The notes under the pieces: model-generated
Told to the model about the DNA's origin: nothing
The model's database searches: none
What the model saw: the letters and a program-made list of their open reading frames with translations, nothing else
Program-made: the position numbers and the translations under genes
NCBI RefSeq assembly: GCF_036039175.1
Contig: NZ_JAYXKP010000005.1
Coordinates: 1-64,000, forward strand
Reading direction: 5' to 3'
Length of the DNA stretch: 64,000 nt
Source of the DNA: Marinilactibacillus sp036039175
Lineage (GTDB): Bacteria > Bacillota > Bacilli > Lactobacillales > Carnobacteriaceae_A
Shown here: piece after piece, positions 50,307 through 59,052 of the stretch
Position numbering within the stretch: position 1 is the stretch's first letter
How the letters are laid out: the number at the start of each line of letters is the position of its first letter

Positions 50307-50966
50307 TTATCTCGTTAAATTATAAAGCGTCTGATCTTCTTCTGCATCTGTATAAGCAAAGATATGGTCTCCAGCTTGGAATACCGTTTCTCCTCGCACA
50401 ATCATATTCTCATTGCCCCTTTGTACAGCAATCAGTACAATATTATCGGAAATAACAATATCTTTCACTGTGGCACCATCGGCTTTTGAACCCGTGTTTA
50501 CTGTAACTTCAACAATAGAAGCATTTTTATCATTCAGCTTCATGAGTGTAATCATATTGTTCATATCAATTTGGTTTGAAATCACACGTGCAAGCAGATT
50601 AGCCTGACTAATAGGAATATCAACCCCCATATCTCGAGTGAATAGCCACTCATTTTTAGGATTGTTCACTCGTGCAATAACCTTTTCTATTCCGAATTCA
50701 AACTTTGCGATTGTAGAGGCTACTAAATTAATTTCATCTGCTCCTGTTACTGCCGCTACAACATCTGCTTCATAAATCCCAGCTCTTTCAAGAATTTTTG
50801 GATCAGCGCCATCGCCATAGATAATTTGTTCCTCTTTGAATTCTTGCTGATTGTATTGAATGACTTTTTCTCTATTATCAATAATGCAGACATCATTTTG
50901 TGCTTCAACCATAATTCTCGCTACGTAAGCACCCACTTGTCCGCCACCTATTACGATTACTTTCAT
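50307..50966 (-). CDS. TrkA/KTN (RCK) family potassium-transport regulator, second copy
   Basis: A 219-residue protein with a Rossmann NAD-binding domain: VIVIGGGQVGAYVARIM (3-19), the acidic CIIDNREK (about 28-35) and IIYGDGADPKIL (about 48-59). The C-terminal TrkA_C domain (about 135-219) includes VEVTVNTGSKADG and VFQAGDHIFAY. It binds NAD(H), ATP or cyclic dinucleotides and gates a potassium transporter. It lies 15 bases after the first copy, and both follow a P-type ATPase gene. No channel subunit such as KtrB is nearby. Confidence 0.85.
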   Translation of the reverse strand: MKVIVIGGGQVGAYVARIMVEAQNDVCIIDNREKVIQYNQQEFKEEQIIYGDGADPKILERAGIYEADVVAAVTGADEINLVASTIAKFEFGIEKVIARVNNPKNEWLFTRDMGVDIPISQANLLARVISNQIDMNNMITLMKLNDKNASIVEVTVNTGSKADGATVKDIVISDNIVLIAVQRGNENMIVRGETVFQAGDHIFAYTDAEEDQTLYNLTR

Positions 50967-50981
50967 ATTCTCTGCACCCCC

Positions 50982-51632
50982 TTAATGTATGTCAAGTATT
51001 CTACTGACTTCTCCAAGTGATTTTGATAGTACCGAAAAATAAATAATATCTCCTTGTTCAATAACTGTATGATTTGAAGGTACAAACGATTCGTTATTTC
51101 GACTAATTGCAAATACTTTCAGTTCATTGATAGGAAAAGCATCTCTTAATGTTTTTCCATTTAAGAGCGCTGGTGCAGCAACTTTCACAATATCTACTGG
51201 TGTATTTCCTATACTCATTATGGTATCTATTTTGTTGAAAGTCAGTAGTTCTTTTGTTCGTGAAATCCCCCATTCTGTTGTTGCTATGACCTGTATTCCT
51301 AGGGCATTGTAAATGGCAACTTTCCGCTTATCATATAGTCGCGCAATAACTTTTGGAACCTTATAATGTATACGTGCAATTCTGGCAACTAATGCATTCG
51401 TCTCATCACTTTCAGTACAGGAAATCAAACTATCGGCTGTTTCAATTCCAGCCTCTTCTAAAATATCTTTATCAAATTCTTTCCCAAAAATAATCTTCCC
51501 AGAGAAGTCTCTATCGAATTTACTGATTTTTTCTTGTGAATCACTAATAACTGTTACATCTTCTCCATCATTCAATAACTCTAATGCTAAATTAGATCCT
51601 AACCTTCCTGCACCTACTATAATAATTTTCAT
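50982..51632 (-). CDS. TrkA/KTN (RCK) family potassium-transport regulator, first copy
   Basis: A 216-residue paralogue of the next gene: KIIIVGAGRLGSNLALELLN (2-21), VTVISDSQEKI (about 25-35), IIFGKEFDKDIL (about 48-59) and the TrkA_C domain with VKVAAPALLNGKTLRD and VIEQGDIIYFSV. The two copies are only distantly alike, so they may form a heteromer. The start codon is one base from the stop of the ATPase gene, so coupled translation is expected. Confidence 0.85.
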   Translation of the reverse strand: MKIIIVGAGRLGSNLALELLNDGEDVTVISDSQEKISKFDRDFSGKIIFGKEFDKDILEEAGIETADSLISCTESDETNALVARIARIHYKVPKVIARLYDKRKVAIYNALGIQVIATTEWGISRTKELLTFNKIDTIMSIGNTPVDIVKVAAPALLNGKTLRDAFPINELKVFAISRNNESFVPSNHTVIEQGDIIYFSVLSKSLGEVSRILDIH

Positions 51633-51633
51633 T

Positions 51634-54444
51634 TTATGCCGCCTCCTTTTTATTTTTATGTCTTATATAATATTTACGCGCTTCTTCTAGGCCAACTACT
51701 GGAATTGGGCATAAAATCAAAAATATCCAGTCAAGCATAGCTAATGGTGCTGTATTAAATAGACCGTGGAATAAAGGAACATAAGCCAAGATAATCAGTA
51801 AAAAGACTTCAAAAATAATCCCGTTATTGATTAACTTATTGCTGAACAATCCTATGGAAAACACAGATTGCGTTTCAGTTCTACTATTAAATGCTGCGCC
51901 TATTTGACAAAAAATAATCGCTCCAAGCGTCATCGTAGTTGCTTGACGGTAGATCAATCCTGAATCTGCTAAGTTAGCAAAGGCATTTCCGTGAATAAGG
52001 TTTACATAGAAATATGCACCCATCGCAATAGCAGAAGCGATAATGCCATACCATAAAAATGCTTTGATTAAAATTTTACGATTTAATAGTGTTGCATGTT
52101 TTGGACGAGGTGGTCTTTGCATAACTGTTGGTTCTGGCAATTCTGTTCCTAATCCTAAAGCAGGGATTAAATCCGTTCCTAAATCGATCGCAAGAATTTG
52201 CATGATCGTTAACGGTAAAGGAATCATTCCTCTAGATAGTAGAAACGCTGCTGATGGAACAGCTTCAGACATATTACTATTGAAGATATAAAGTAAAAAT
52301 TTTTGAATATTGTCGTAGACCGCTCTACCCTCTTCTACTGCTCGCACGATTGATGAAAAATTATCATCTGTTAAAATCATATCCGCAGATTCTTTCGCTA
52401 CATCTGTTCCAGTAATTCCCATGGCCACACCAATATCTGCTTTTTTAAGTGCAGGTGCATCGTTTACACCATCTCCTGTAACAGCTACAACGTTTCCTAA
52501 CTCTTGAAGATTGACTACGACACGATATTTCTGATCCGGTGCAACACGCGCAAAAATCACTTCATCGGATAATGCTTCCTTCAATGATTCATCTGTCATT
52601 TTCTCAAGTTCAGTTCCTGTAATGACCCGTGGATGTTCTCCTTTTACAATACCAATACGTTTTGCAATACTTTCAGCAGTCAGGCCATAATCCCCTGTGA
52701 TCATGATGATTCGAATATCGGCTTCACGACATTTTTCTACCGCAGCCGCTACTTCTTCTCTGGGAGGGTCTGCCATGACGACAAGCCCGATAAATACCAT
52801 ATCTTGTTCAATAAGTTCTGGTGTATATTCACTCATTGCTCTAGGAAGATTTTCAGCTTTGGATAGATCGCGATAAGCAATAGCTAATACCCGCAAACCT
52901 TGTCTAGCATATTGGTCATTTGCTTCCATAATACTGATTCTCTGTTCTTCATCAAGTGGAATAACTTTCCCATCAACACGAATAGTTGTACACAAATCAA
53001 CTGTTTCTTTAGGCGCACCTTTAGCATAAGCGATTTTTTTAGCCCCATCTAATGGTTTTGTCAATTGGTGAATCGTTGACATTCTTTTTCTTGTTGAATC
53101 AAATGGCAACTCTCGCAATCTCATTGCTTGGCTTTCAATTGCTTCAGGGACTAATCCAGCTTTTTCTGCCGCTACCCCTAAGCATGCCTCTGTAGGATCT
53201 CCTAATACTGTATATCTCGGATTTTCTTCATTTGGAGGTAAGATTCTAGCATTACTACATAACGCAGCAGCGGACAGAATCAACTTCAGATCTGCATGGT
53301 TATTAGCATCAATGCTTGTTCCATCTGCCTGGATTTCGCCTTCGGGAGCATATCCTAGTCCAGTCACTTCGAATTCTTGAGTAGGCAACCATACATGATT
53401 GACTGTCATTTCATTTTGAGTCAACGTACCTGTTTTGTCTGAACAAATGACAGATGTAGAGCCTAGTGCTTCAACGGAAGAAAGTTTTTTAACCAATGCA
53501 TGTTCCTTCGCCATTCGCTGTACCGCCATAGCTAAAGATAGCGTAACTGTTGGAAGTAATCCTTCTGGTATGAAGGCTACGATCATCCCTAGCGAGAAAA
53601 CAAATGCTTGAGCAACCGGTTGTTCAACGAATAAAATAGCTGCTAGGAAAAATAAAACTCCAACTGAAATGGCAATAATAGAAATCTGTTTGGTTAATTT
53701 ATCTAAATCTTTTTGTAAAGGACTTTTTTCATCTCCAAGACTTTGTGTTAATTTGGCAATTTTACCAAATTCTGTATTCATAGCTGTTTTGGTAACCACT
53801 GCTGTACCACTACCACTGGAGACAGTCGTTCCTGCAAAAATCATATTTTTGTATTCGAAACTAGATAAATCTTCCGGACTAATAGGCAGTTCGTTTCGCC
53901 TAACGGGGTTAGACTCTCCCGTAAGTGCGGACTGGTTGACTTGCAAGTCGTTGGAAGAAATCAATCTAGCGTCTGCAGCTATTTTGTCTCCTTCTTCTAC
54001 CATCAAGACATCTCCAGGAACTAATTCTTCAGTTAGAATTTGCTGTTCACTATTGTTTCTAACGACTCGTGCATAAGAAGATAACATTTTTTTGAGGGCA
54101 TCTGTTGCTTTACTAGCTTTACTTTCTTGGAAAAAACTGAATAACCCATTAATGACATTGACTAACCAAATAGCGATTCCAAGTTGCGGAGTATCAGTGA
54201 AAAAGAAGGCTACTGTACCACCTACCCATAGTAAAACAGCCATTAAACTAATAAAATGTCTGATGAATTGAATGAAGACGGATTCTCCTTCTGGTTCGTC
54301 TATCTTGTTGAATCCAAACATTTCTCGTTTTTCTTGAATCTCTTCTGCACTCAATCCTCCTTTTCGGGTATCTAAAGCTTCAAAAACATCATCCGATTGT
54401 AATGACGCTAATGTACTTTGCTCACTATTTTTAGCATTATTCAT
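51634..54444 (-). CDS. P-type cation ATPase with Na+/K+-ATPase (P2C) signatures
   Basis: A 936-residue transport ATPase. Visible are the N-terminal cation-ATPase domain, TGES (175-178), PEGLL in helix 4 (293-297), the phosphorylated D336 in CSDKTGTLTQNEMT, the nucleotide-site KGAPK, TGDGVNDAP (about 656-664), SNMSE in helix 5 (about 723) and IDLGTDLIPA in helix 6 (753-762). PEGLL and IDLGTD match Na+/K+-ATPases, whereas Ca2+ pumps read PEGLP and NLVTDG. So Na+ or K+ is a likelier ion than Ca2+. Start: ATG 54444 after GAGAGG; the upstream TTG was rejected. Two TrkA proteins follow at 1 and 15 bases. Confidence 0.88.
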   Translation of the reverse strand: MNNAKNSEQSTLASLQSDDVFEALDTRKGGLSAEEIQEKREMFGFNKIDEPEGESVFIQFIRHFISLMAVLLWVGGTVAFFFTDTPQLGIAIWLVNVINGLFSFFQESKASKATDALKKMLSSYARVVRNNSEQQILTEELVPGDVLMVEEGDKIAADARLISSNDLQVNQSALTGESNPVRRNELPISPEDLSSFEYKNMIFAGTTVSSGSGTAVVTKTAMNTEFGKIAKLTQSLGDEKSPLQKDLDKLTKQISIIAISVGVLFFLAAILFVEQPVAQAFVFSLGMIVAFIPEGLLPTVTLSLAMAVQRMAKEHALVKKLSSVEALGSTSVICSDKTGTLTQNEMTVNHVWLPTQEFEVTGLGYAPEGEIQADGTSIDANNHADLKLILSAAALCSNARILPPNEENPRYTVLGDPTEACLGVAAEKAGLVPEAIESQAMRLRELPFDSTRKRMSTIHQLTKPLDGAKKIAYAKGAPKETVDLCTTIRVDGKVIPLDEEQRISIMEANDQYARQGLRVLAIAYRDLSKAENLPRAMSEYTPELIEQDMVFIGLVVMADPPREEVAAAVEKCREADIRIIMITGDYGLTAESIAKRIGIVKGEHPRVITGTELEKMTDESLKEALSDEVIFARVAPDQKYRVVVNLQELGNVVAVTGDGVNDAPALKKADIGVAMGITGTDVAKESADMILTDDNFSSIVRAVEEGRAVYDNIQKFLLYIFNSNMSEAVPSAAFLLSRGMIPLPLTIMQILAIDLGTDLIPALGLGTELPEPTVMQRPPRPKHATLLNRKILIKAFLWYGIIASAIAMGAYFYVNLIHGNAFANLADSGLIYRQATTMTLGAIIFCQIGAAFNSRTETQSVFSIGLFSNKLINNGIIFEVFLLIILAYVPLFHGLFNTAPLAMLDWIFLILCPIPVVGLEEARKYYIRHKNKKEAA

Positions 54445-54509
54445 GTTTATTTTCCTCTCTTGAATCAATTTAATATAAAATTAAATTAAGACCTTTAAAT
54501 TCTATCATT

Positions 54510-54537
54510 ATTATAGTCCTAAAAATGGTAAAAGCAA
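54510..54537 (-). promoter_or_regulatory. Promoter of the P-ATPase/TrkA operon
   Basis: On the minus strand TTGCTT (54532-54537), 16-base spacer, perfect TATAAT (54510-54515), 66 bases before the start codon. Confidence 0.7.
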
Positions 54538-54685
54538 CTTAATCTTACTATCCATAACAATTATAACAGCAACGTTGGTATCGCTATCAGAATCAATCCC
54601 CCTTCTTTTTAATCGCAATAATCTCTATCGTTCACTTTCTGGGTTTAAGCATCTTATTATGATGATCTTTTTGCATATTTAACGA

Positions 54686-54727
54686 CAAAAAAATTTCTCC
54701 ACTCCAATAATTTTTGGGATAGAGAAA
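54686..54727 (-). terminator. Terminator of the AIM24 gene
   Basis: On the minus strand TTTCTC (54722-54727) pairs with GAGAAA (54694-54699), with an inner CCAA/TTGG stem, followed by seven T. Confidence 0.7.
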
Positions 54728-54783
54728 CTCATTGATTCATTCAATTTTTCACATTAAAATTATTATCTTCTTAAGTAAATCAT

Positions 54784-55458
54784 TTAATTACTAGAAGGAA
54801 CGTAAGGAATGATTTGTGAAGCAAGCGTACTAATGGGCATCGTCTGTAAGGTCACTTTACCGGGTCCAACAAGCTTGACCAGAAAGGCTCCTTCTCCTCC
54901 GAACATCAAGTTTTTTAAGCCTTTCACCGTTTCAATAGAATATGTAATACTTTCATCGAACATGAATACATGTCCCTGATCAACTAACAAAACTTCCCCA
55001 TGCTTTAACTGATAGTCAATCAGAGAACCATCCGCTTCTAAAAATAAATCTCCTTTACCTGAGAATTTTTGCAAAACAAACCCTTCTCCGCCCATCAAAC
55101 CAGCTGAAAACTTTTTAGTTAGTGCTACTTCAAAATTCACGTATTCAGTAGACGCCAAAAAGGCACTTTTCTGAGCCATAATAATCTGTCCGTTCATTTC
55201 AATATGAACAATTTCTCCCGGTAATGATGCCGAAAAAACAATTTCTTGTTGATCATTTACCGCTCTATAAATGTTTTGAAACATACCTTCTCCCGTTATT
55301 GCTCGAGTAAATCCTTTAAAAAGTCCTCCTCGGCTTGAAGTTTCGAGTTCAAATCCTTGTGTCATCCAAGACATATTGCCTGAACTCGTTATCATTGTCT
55401 CTCCACGATCTAGCGTACATCTGAGCGCTGGATAGTTCCCTTCAATCTTAAATTTCAT
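54784..55458 (-). CDS. AIM24 family protein
   Basis: A 224-residue all-beta protein: FKIEGNYPALRCTLDRGETMITSSG (3-27), GNMSWMTQGFELET (about 27-40), GLFKGFTRAITGEGMFQNIY (about 45-64), GLMGGEGFVLQKFSGKGDLFL (about 117-137) and the closing GPGKVTLQTMP (about 200-210). These features define the TIGR00266/AIM24 family, a jelly-roll-like protein of unknown function related to the mitochondrial AIM24. No signal or anchor. AGAAGGAG precedes the ATG, and a near-consensus promoter lies upstream. Confidence 0.88.
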   Translation of the reverse strand: MKFKIEGNYPALRCTLDRGETMITSSGNMSWMTQGFELETSSRGGLFKGFTRAITGEGMFQNIYRAVNDQQEIVFSASLPGEIVHIEMNGQIIMAQKSAFLASTEYVNFEVALTKKFSAGLMGGEGFVLQKFSGKGDLFLEADGSLIDYQLKHGEVLLVDQGHVFMFDESITYSIETVKGLKNLMFGGEGAFLVKLVGPGKVTLQTMPISTLASQIIPYVPSSN

Positions 55459-55492
55459 TATTCTATTCTCCTTCTTTTAGTCGATTGAGGTC

Positions 55493-55521
55493 ATTATAGC
55501 CTTTAGACTAACCCTTTACAA
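55493..55521 (-). promoter_or_regulatory. Promoter of the AIM24 gene
   Basis: TTGTAA (55516-55521), 17-base spacer, perfect TATAAT (55493-55498) on the minus strand. Confidence 0.75.
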
Positions 55522-55587
55522 TCTATATTTAAACGAATACAAATCTACGCTCATAAATATAATTTAACTATTGTTCGAGGAATAAAA

Positions 55588-55631
55588 AAATACAACAATC
55601 ATAAGTTAACCAACCTACGACTGTTGTATTT
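55588..55631 (-). terminator. Terminator after exodeoxyribonuclease III
   Basis: AAATACAACA (55588-55597) pairs with TGTTGTATTT (55622-55631); seven T follow on the minus strand. Confidence 0.75.
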
Positions 55632-55712
55632 AATAAACAGTATCTTTAACCCAATCTCTTTACTTAAATAGATTTCAAAGTAAACTTAGTCGTTCTAACC
55701 TTGTGTAGTTGA

Positions 55713-56543
55713 TCAGTCTAACTCTATTTCAAGTAACAGTGGTGTGTGATCTTGACGTATTCCAGAATCAATAATATCAGATTTCTGAACTTTTTCAGCT
55801 AATCTATTACTAACTAACCAGTAGTCAATTCTCCAGCCTGAGTTGTTCACTTTACTTGTCTTTACACGCTGATTCCACCATGAGTACTGACCGATTACAT
55901 CTCCATGTAAATAGCGGAAGGTGTCTGTGAATCCTTTATCTAAAAGCCTTGTAAAGCCCTCTCGCTCCTCATCTGTGAATCCAGCTGATCGACGGTTGTT
56001 GTTTGGATTTGCCAAATCGATTTCTTTATGTGCCACATTGAAGTCTCCTGTAGCGAGAACTGGTTTCTTTTCATCCAAACCAGCTAAGTATGCTGCGTAT
56101 TGTTCGTCCCACATTTGACGCTCTTTCAGACGAACAAGTTCTGAGCCAGAATTTGGAGTGTAAACTTGAGTAACATAAAATGTATCAAATTCTAAAGTAA
56201 TCATACGACCTTCTACATCCATTGTATCCGGTGCATCAATTTTGGGATACGTCACTATAGGATTTAAATAATCTTTATATAAAAACATAGTTCCAGCGTA
56301 ACTTTTTCTCGCAGGTTCTTCTGAAATGCGCCAGACATAGTCGTAATTCGGGAAAAAACCCTTTAATATTTCTGCATGTTTTTTAGATGGTCCTGTTCTC
56401 GGTAATTTTGTTTCCTGTATCGCAATAACATCTGGTTCCTGTTCTATTATTGTATTTAAAACGACTCTTGATAATACGGCTCTTGCTGAATCACTCGTCA
56501 ACGTCGCATTTAATGAATCCATATTCCATGTAATTAATTTCAC
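55713..56543 (-). CDS. exoA: Exodeoxyribonuclease III (ExoA/Xth)
   Basis: An AP endonuclease and 3'-repair enzyme. The 276-residue protein has the family motifs LITWNMDSLNA (3-13, with N7), VIAIQETKLPR (about 39-49, metal glutamate), YAGTMFLYKD (about 81-90), QVYTPNSG (about 120-127), ATGDFNVAHKEIDLANP (about 163-179) and the terminal RQDHTPLLLEIEL (about 263-275, with the catalytic His). It is a little longer than the usual 252-268 residues. It lies 46 bases downstream of an unknown gene on the same strand. Confidence 0.93.
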   Translation of the reverse strand: MKLITWNMDSLNATLTSDSARAVLSRVVLNTIIEQEPDVIAIQETKLPRTGPSKKHAEILKGFFPNYDYVWRISEEPARKSYAGTMFLYKDYLNPIVTYPKIDAPDTMDVEGRMITLEFDTFYVTQVYTPNSGSELVRLKERQMWDEQYAAYLAGLDEKKPVLATGDFNVAHKEIDLANPNNNRRSAGFTDEEREGFTRLLDKGFTDTFRYLHGDVIGQYSWWNQRVKTSKVNNSGWRIDYWLVSNRLAEKVQKSDIIDSGIRQDHTPLLLEIELD

Positions 56544-56589
56544 TGTTATTCTCCTTTAAATCTTTTTATTCGTAACTTTTTACAGATAT

Positions 56590-57333
56590 TCATTGCTGAT
56601 AAATCGCCCACTTCTTATTCTTATGCTCAATATACCCTTTTATTTCTGCTATCTGCTTGTTTCGTTCAAGATCATGATACATATCATCCATATTCTGATA
56701 GTGACCAACCACATAATAGTGAAGACTGATTTCTTTATTATCCCTGTAAATGTTAGAAAAATCTATTAATAGTCCTTGATTCGTTAAGTCTAGAAGCTGA
56801 CTTTTTATACTGTCATTCATTGGATAGATTTTTCTTCTCTTATTGGTAGAAAATTCAGCGACCATTTTATTAGCGATTATTTCTTTAAAGACCGCCATTT
56901 CTTTACAGTACAATTTGCAGAACCACCCGTCATCGTGGGCAAGATAAACGAATTGATTATTTAAACGGTCAAAAAATGGAGAATGCATCGGCTGTCCGAA
57001 ATGAGATAAGTAAAGTATTTCTGCTTTTTCTTGAGGTGTACAATGATCTAGACGACCTTCACTATCATAATCAATCCAATGGAAATTTCCTAAACCATAA
57101 ATATCCTCTTTTGAAAGCTCATCTATTCCTTTTTTACCCTTAGCTGTTTCTAAAAGCATATTCCTATTATAGTCATTTGTTGTGTATTTTCCATCTGTTA
57201 CTAATATATTATCAAGCTCACTAGGGACGTGTCTAATAAATTCATGAAATTCCATGCCGTAATAGATATAATATTGCTTAATACTATTTGCACTAATATA
57301 AAAAATATCTCTCGTTCTTCTCGTTACTTCCAC
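56590..57333 (-). CDS. Hypothetical protein, 247 residues
   Basis: A soluble protein rich in Tyr, Asn, His and Asp with no signal peptide or membrane helix. Notable stretches are the basic start MEVTRRTRDI, NSIKQYYIYYGMEFHEFIRH, GNFHWIDYDSEGRLDH (about 82-97), AHDDGWFCKLYC (about 132-143) and LHYYVVGHYQNMDDMYHD (about 204-221). Several His, Asp and Cys residues could bind a metal, but I see no known motif and cannot assign a family. The start is GTG 57333 with AAGGAG unusually close; ATG 57255 (residue 27) is an alternative. It probably shares a transcript with exoA. Confidence 0.6.
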   Translation of the reverse strand: MEVTRRTRDIFYISANSIKQYYIYYGMEFHEFIRHVPSELDNILVTDGKYTTNDYNRNMLLETAKGKKGIDELSKEDIYGLGNFHWIDYDSEGRLDHCTPQEKAEILYLSHFGQPMHSPFFDRLNNQFVYLAHDDGWFCKLYCKEMAVFKEIIANKMVAEFSTNKRRKIYPMNDSIKSQLLDLTNQGLLIDFSNIYRDNKEISLHYYVVGHYQNMDDMYHDLERNKQIAEIKGYIEHKNKKWAIYQQ

Positions 57334-57540
57334 TCTCCTTACTTAATTCAGTACAAGCTTTTGAATGAATGAACTCGTAGTTACTCTATTTTAAAAACTG
57401 AAGCCATTATACCGTATCTATGGGTCTCTACACAATTTTGCTTTAACCTTTAATAAGAAAATTTGTCACTAAACAATTGGTTTTAATCTTTTAAAATGAA
57501 TGGTTTCAACAAAAGGCTATTTACTTATTGAATACTAAAA

Positions 57541-57581
57541 AAACTACTGTGATTCGCTTAGTTACCGAATCACAGTAGTTT
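57541..57581 (-). terminator. Terminator of the camS-gatCAB-dgkB-rlmD operon
   Basis: AAACTACTGTGATTCG (57541-57556) pairs with CGAATCACAGTAGTTT (57566-57581); on the minus strand the stem runs into TTTTTTT. Confidence 0.85.
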
Positions 57582-57593
57582 GACTTACTGAGT

Positions 57594-58973
57594 TTATTTT
57601 CTGCGCAATTGAACAACTGTCTCTATATGATGCGTTTGTGGGAATAAATCTACTGGTTGAGCTTGTACGATTTCGTATCCACCTTCATGCAGTAGTTTTA
57701 AGTCTCTTGCTAAGGTTGCAGGGTTACAACTGACATAAACCATTTTCTTAGGTTTCATAACAAGTACTGCATCCACAAATTCTTTAGCTAGACCTTTTCT
57801 TGGCGGATCTACAACAAGAACATCTACGCTGTCATTACGGTTATTCCATTCTACCATCAACTCTTCAGCAGCACCGACTTTGAAGGAAACATTCTCTACA
57901 TCGTTTACTTGAACATTACGGTTGGCATTTTTGATAGCTGTATTAACGATTTCAAGTCCATAAACATGTTTCGCTTTTTTAGCTAAACCTAAAGTTAATG
58001 TTCCAATACCACAATAAGCATCGATTACCGTTTCTTCTCCAGTCAGTTCAGCGAAATCAATGGCTGTTTGGTAAAGAATCTGAGTTTGAACAGGATTAAT
58101 TTGATAGAAAGATTCATGAGAAATAAAGTACGTATCTCCTAGCAATGTATCGTGATAACCATCTTCTCCATATAATACACGGTGATCTCTTCCCAAAATT
58201 ACATTTGTTTTATCAGGATTAATATTTTGAATTAAACTAACTAGTTCTGGTAATTTTTCTTTGATTGCTTCAATAATTTCATTTTCTCTAGAAAGATCAC
58301 TTGTACGAGTAACTAATACAACCATTACTTCTCCAGTATAGTGTCCTCTTCTTACAAGAATATGACGGATATCACCTTTATGGTTAATTTCATCATAAGG
58401 TTTAATATGGAATCTCTTCAAAATGTCGCGCACAATAACAACAGCTTCATCGATTTTAGGATCTTGAATCACAAAATCTTCTAATGGAATTAGATCGTGA
58501 CTATTTTTTCTGAAAAATCCTGTTTCCATCTTCCCATCAATTTTACGAACTGGAATCTGCGCTTTATTTCTATAACCATAAGGTTCATCCATACCGATAA
58601 CGTCTGCTATTGGAACTTCTGGTAATTTAGCAATTCGTTCAAATACGCGAACGACTTGATCTTTTTTGAATCTAAGTTGTGCATCATAAGATAAGTGTTG
58701 TAGTGGCATAGTGCCTGTCTGAGCATAAACTTTGTCCAAAATTTCAACGCGGTCTGGGCTAGAAGTCAAGACTTCCATTAATTTACCAAAGGCAAATTTC
58801 TTACCAATTTTTACGACTTTGAATGTCACTTCTTCTTCCGGCAAAGCGCCTTCTACAAACACAGGGAAATTATCGATTTTAACTACGCCAAATCCCTCGT
58901 GTGTCAGATCTTCAACCGTTGCTGTGTAATCTTTGTTCTTTAATACAGGTGCTGTAAATTTCTTTTTATTCAA
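57594..58973 (-). CDS. rlmD: 23S rRNA (uracil-5-)-methyltransferase, RlmD/RlmCD (RumA) family
   Basis: Methylates uridine in 23S rRNA using SAM. The 459-residue protein starts with a TRAM domain (YTATVEDLTHEGFGVVKIDNFPVFVEGALPGEE-like, about 16-50). A central region contains GYRNKAQIPVR (about 132-142). The SAM-binding VIDAYCGIGTLTLGLAK (about 316-332) follows, then VVDPPRKGL (about 390-398) and the catalytic cysteine in VYVSCNPATLARDL (about 410-423). The closing PVDLFPQTHHIETVVQL is the RumA/TrmA family signature. The cluster CxxC ligands of E. coli RumA are not evident. Last gene of the operon, 79 bases after dgkB. Confidence 0.9.
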   Translation of the reverse strand: MNKKKFTAPVLKNKDYTATVEDLTHEGFGVVKIDNFPVFVEGALPEEEVTFKVVKIGKKFAFGKLMEVLTSSPDRVEILDKVYAQTGTMPLQHLSYDAQLRFKKDQVVRVFERIAKLPEVPIADVIGMDEPYGYRNKAQIPVRKIDGKMETGFFRKNSHDLIPLEDFVIQDPKIDEAVVIVRDILKRFHIKPYDEINHKGDIRHILVRRGHYTGEVMVVLVTRTSDLSRENEIIEAIKEKLPELVSLIQNINPDKTNVILGRDHRVLYGEDGYHDTLLGDTYFISHESFYQINPVQTQILYQTAIDFAELTGEETVIDAYCGIGTLTLGLAKKAKHVYGLEIVNTAIKNANRNVQVNDVENVSFKVGAAEELMVEWNNRNDSVDVLVVDPPRKGLAKEFVDAVLVMKPKKMVYVSCNPATLARDLKLLHEGGYEIVQAQPVDLFPQTHHIETVVQLRRK

Positions 58974-59052
58974 AATGAATACTCCTTTTTAATTCTTACA
59001 TATAGTATAAAAGCGTACAGATCTAAGATACTGTACGCTTCACATCATCATT

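Larger units (their letters stand above)
54445..54783. other. Intergenic region holding the ATPase promoter and the AIM24 terminator
   Basis: About 340 bases without a gene. It contains a promoter for the P-ATPase operon (54510-54537) and the terminator of the AIM24 gene (54686-54727). The middle (about 54,540-54,680) shows no ORF, repeat or RNA motif that I can support. Confidence 0.7.
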
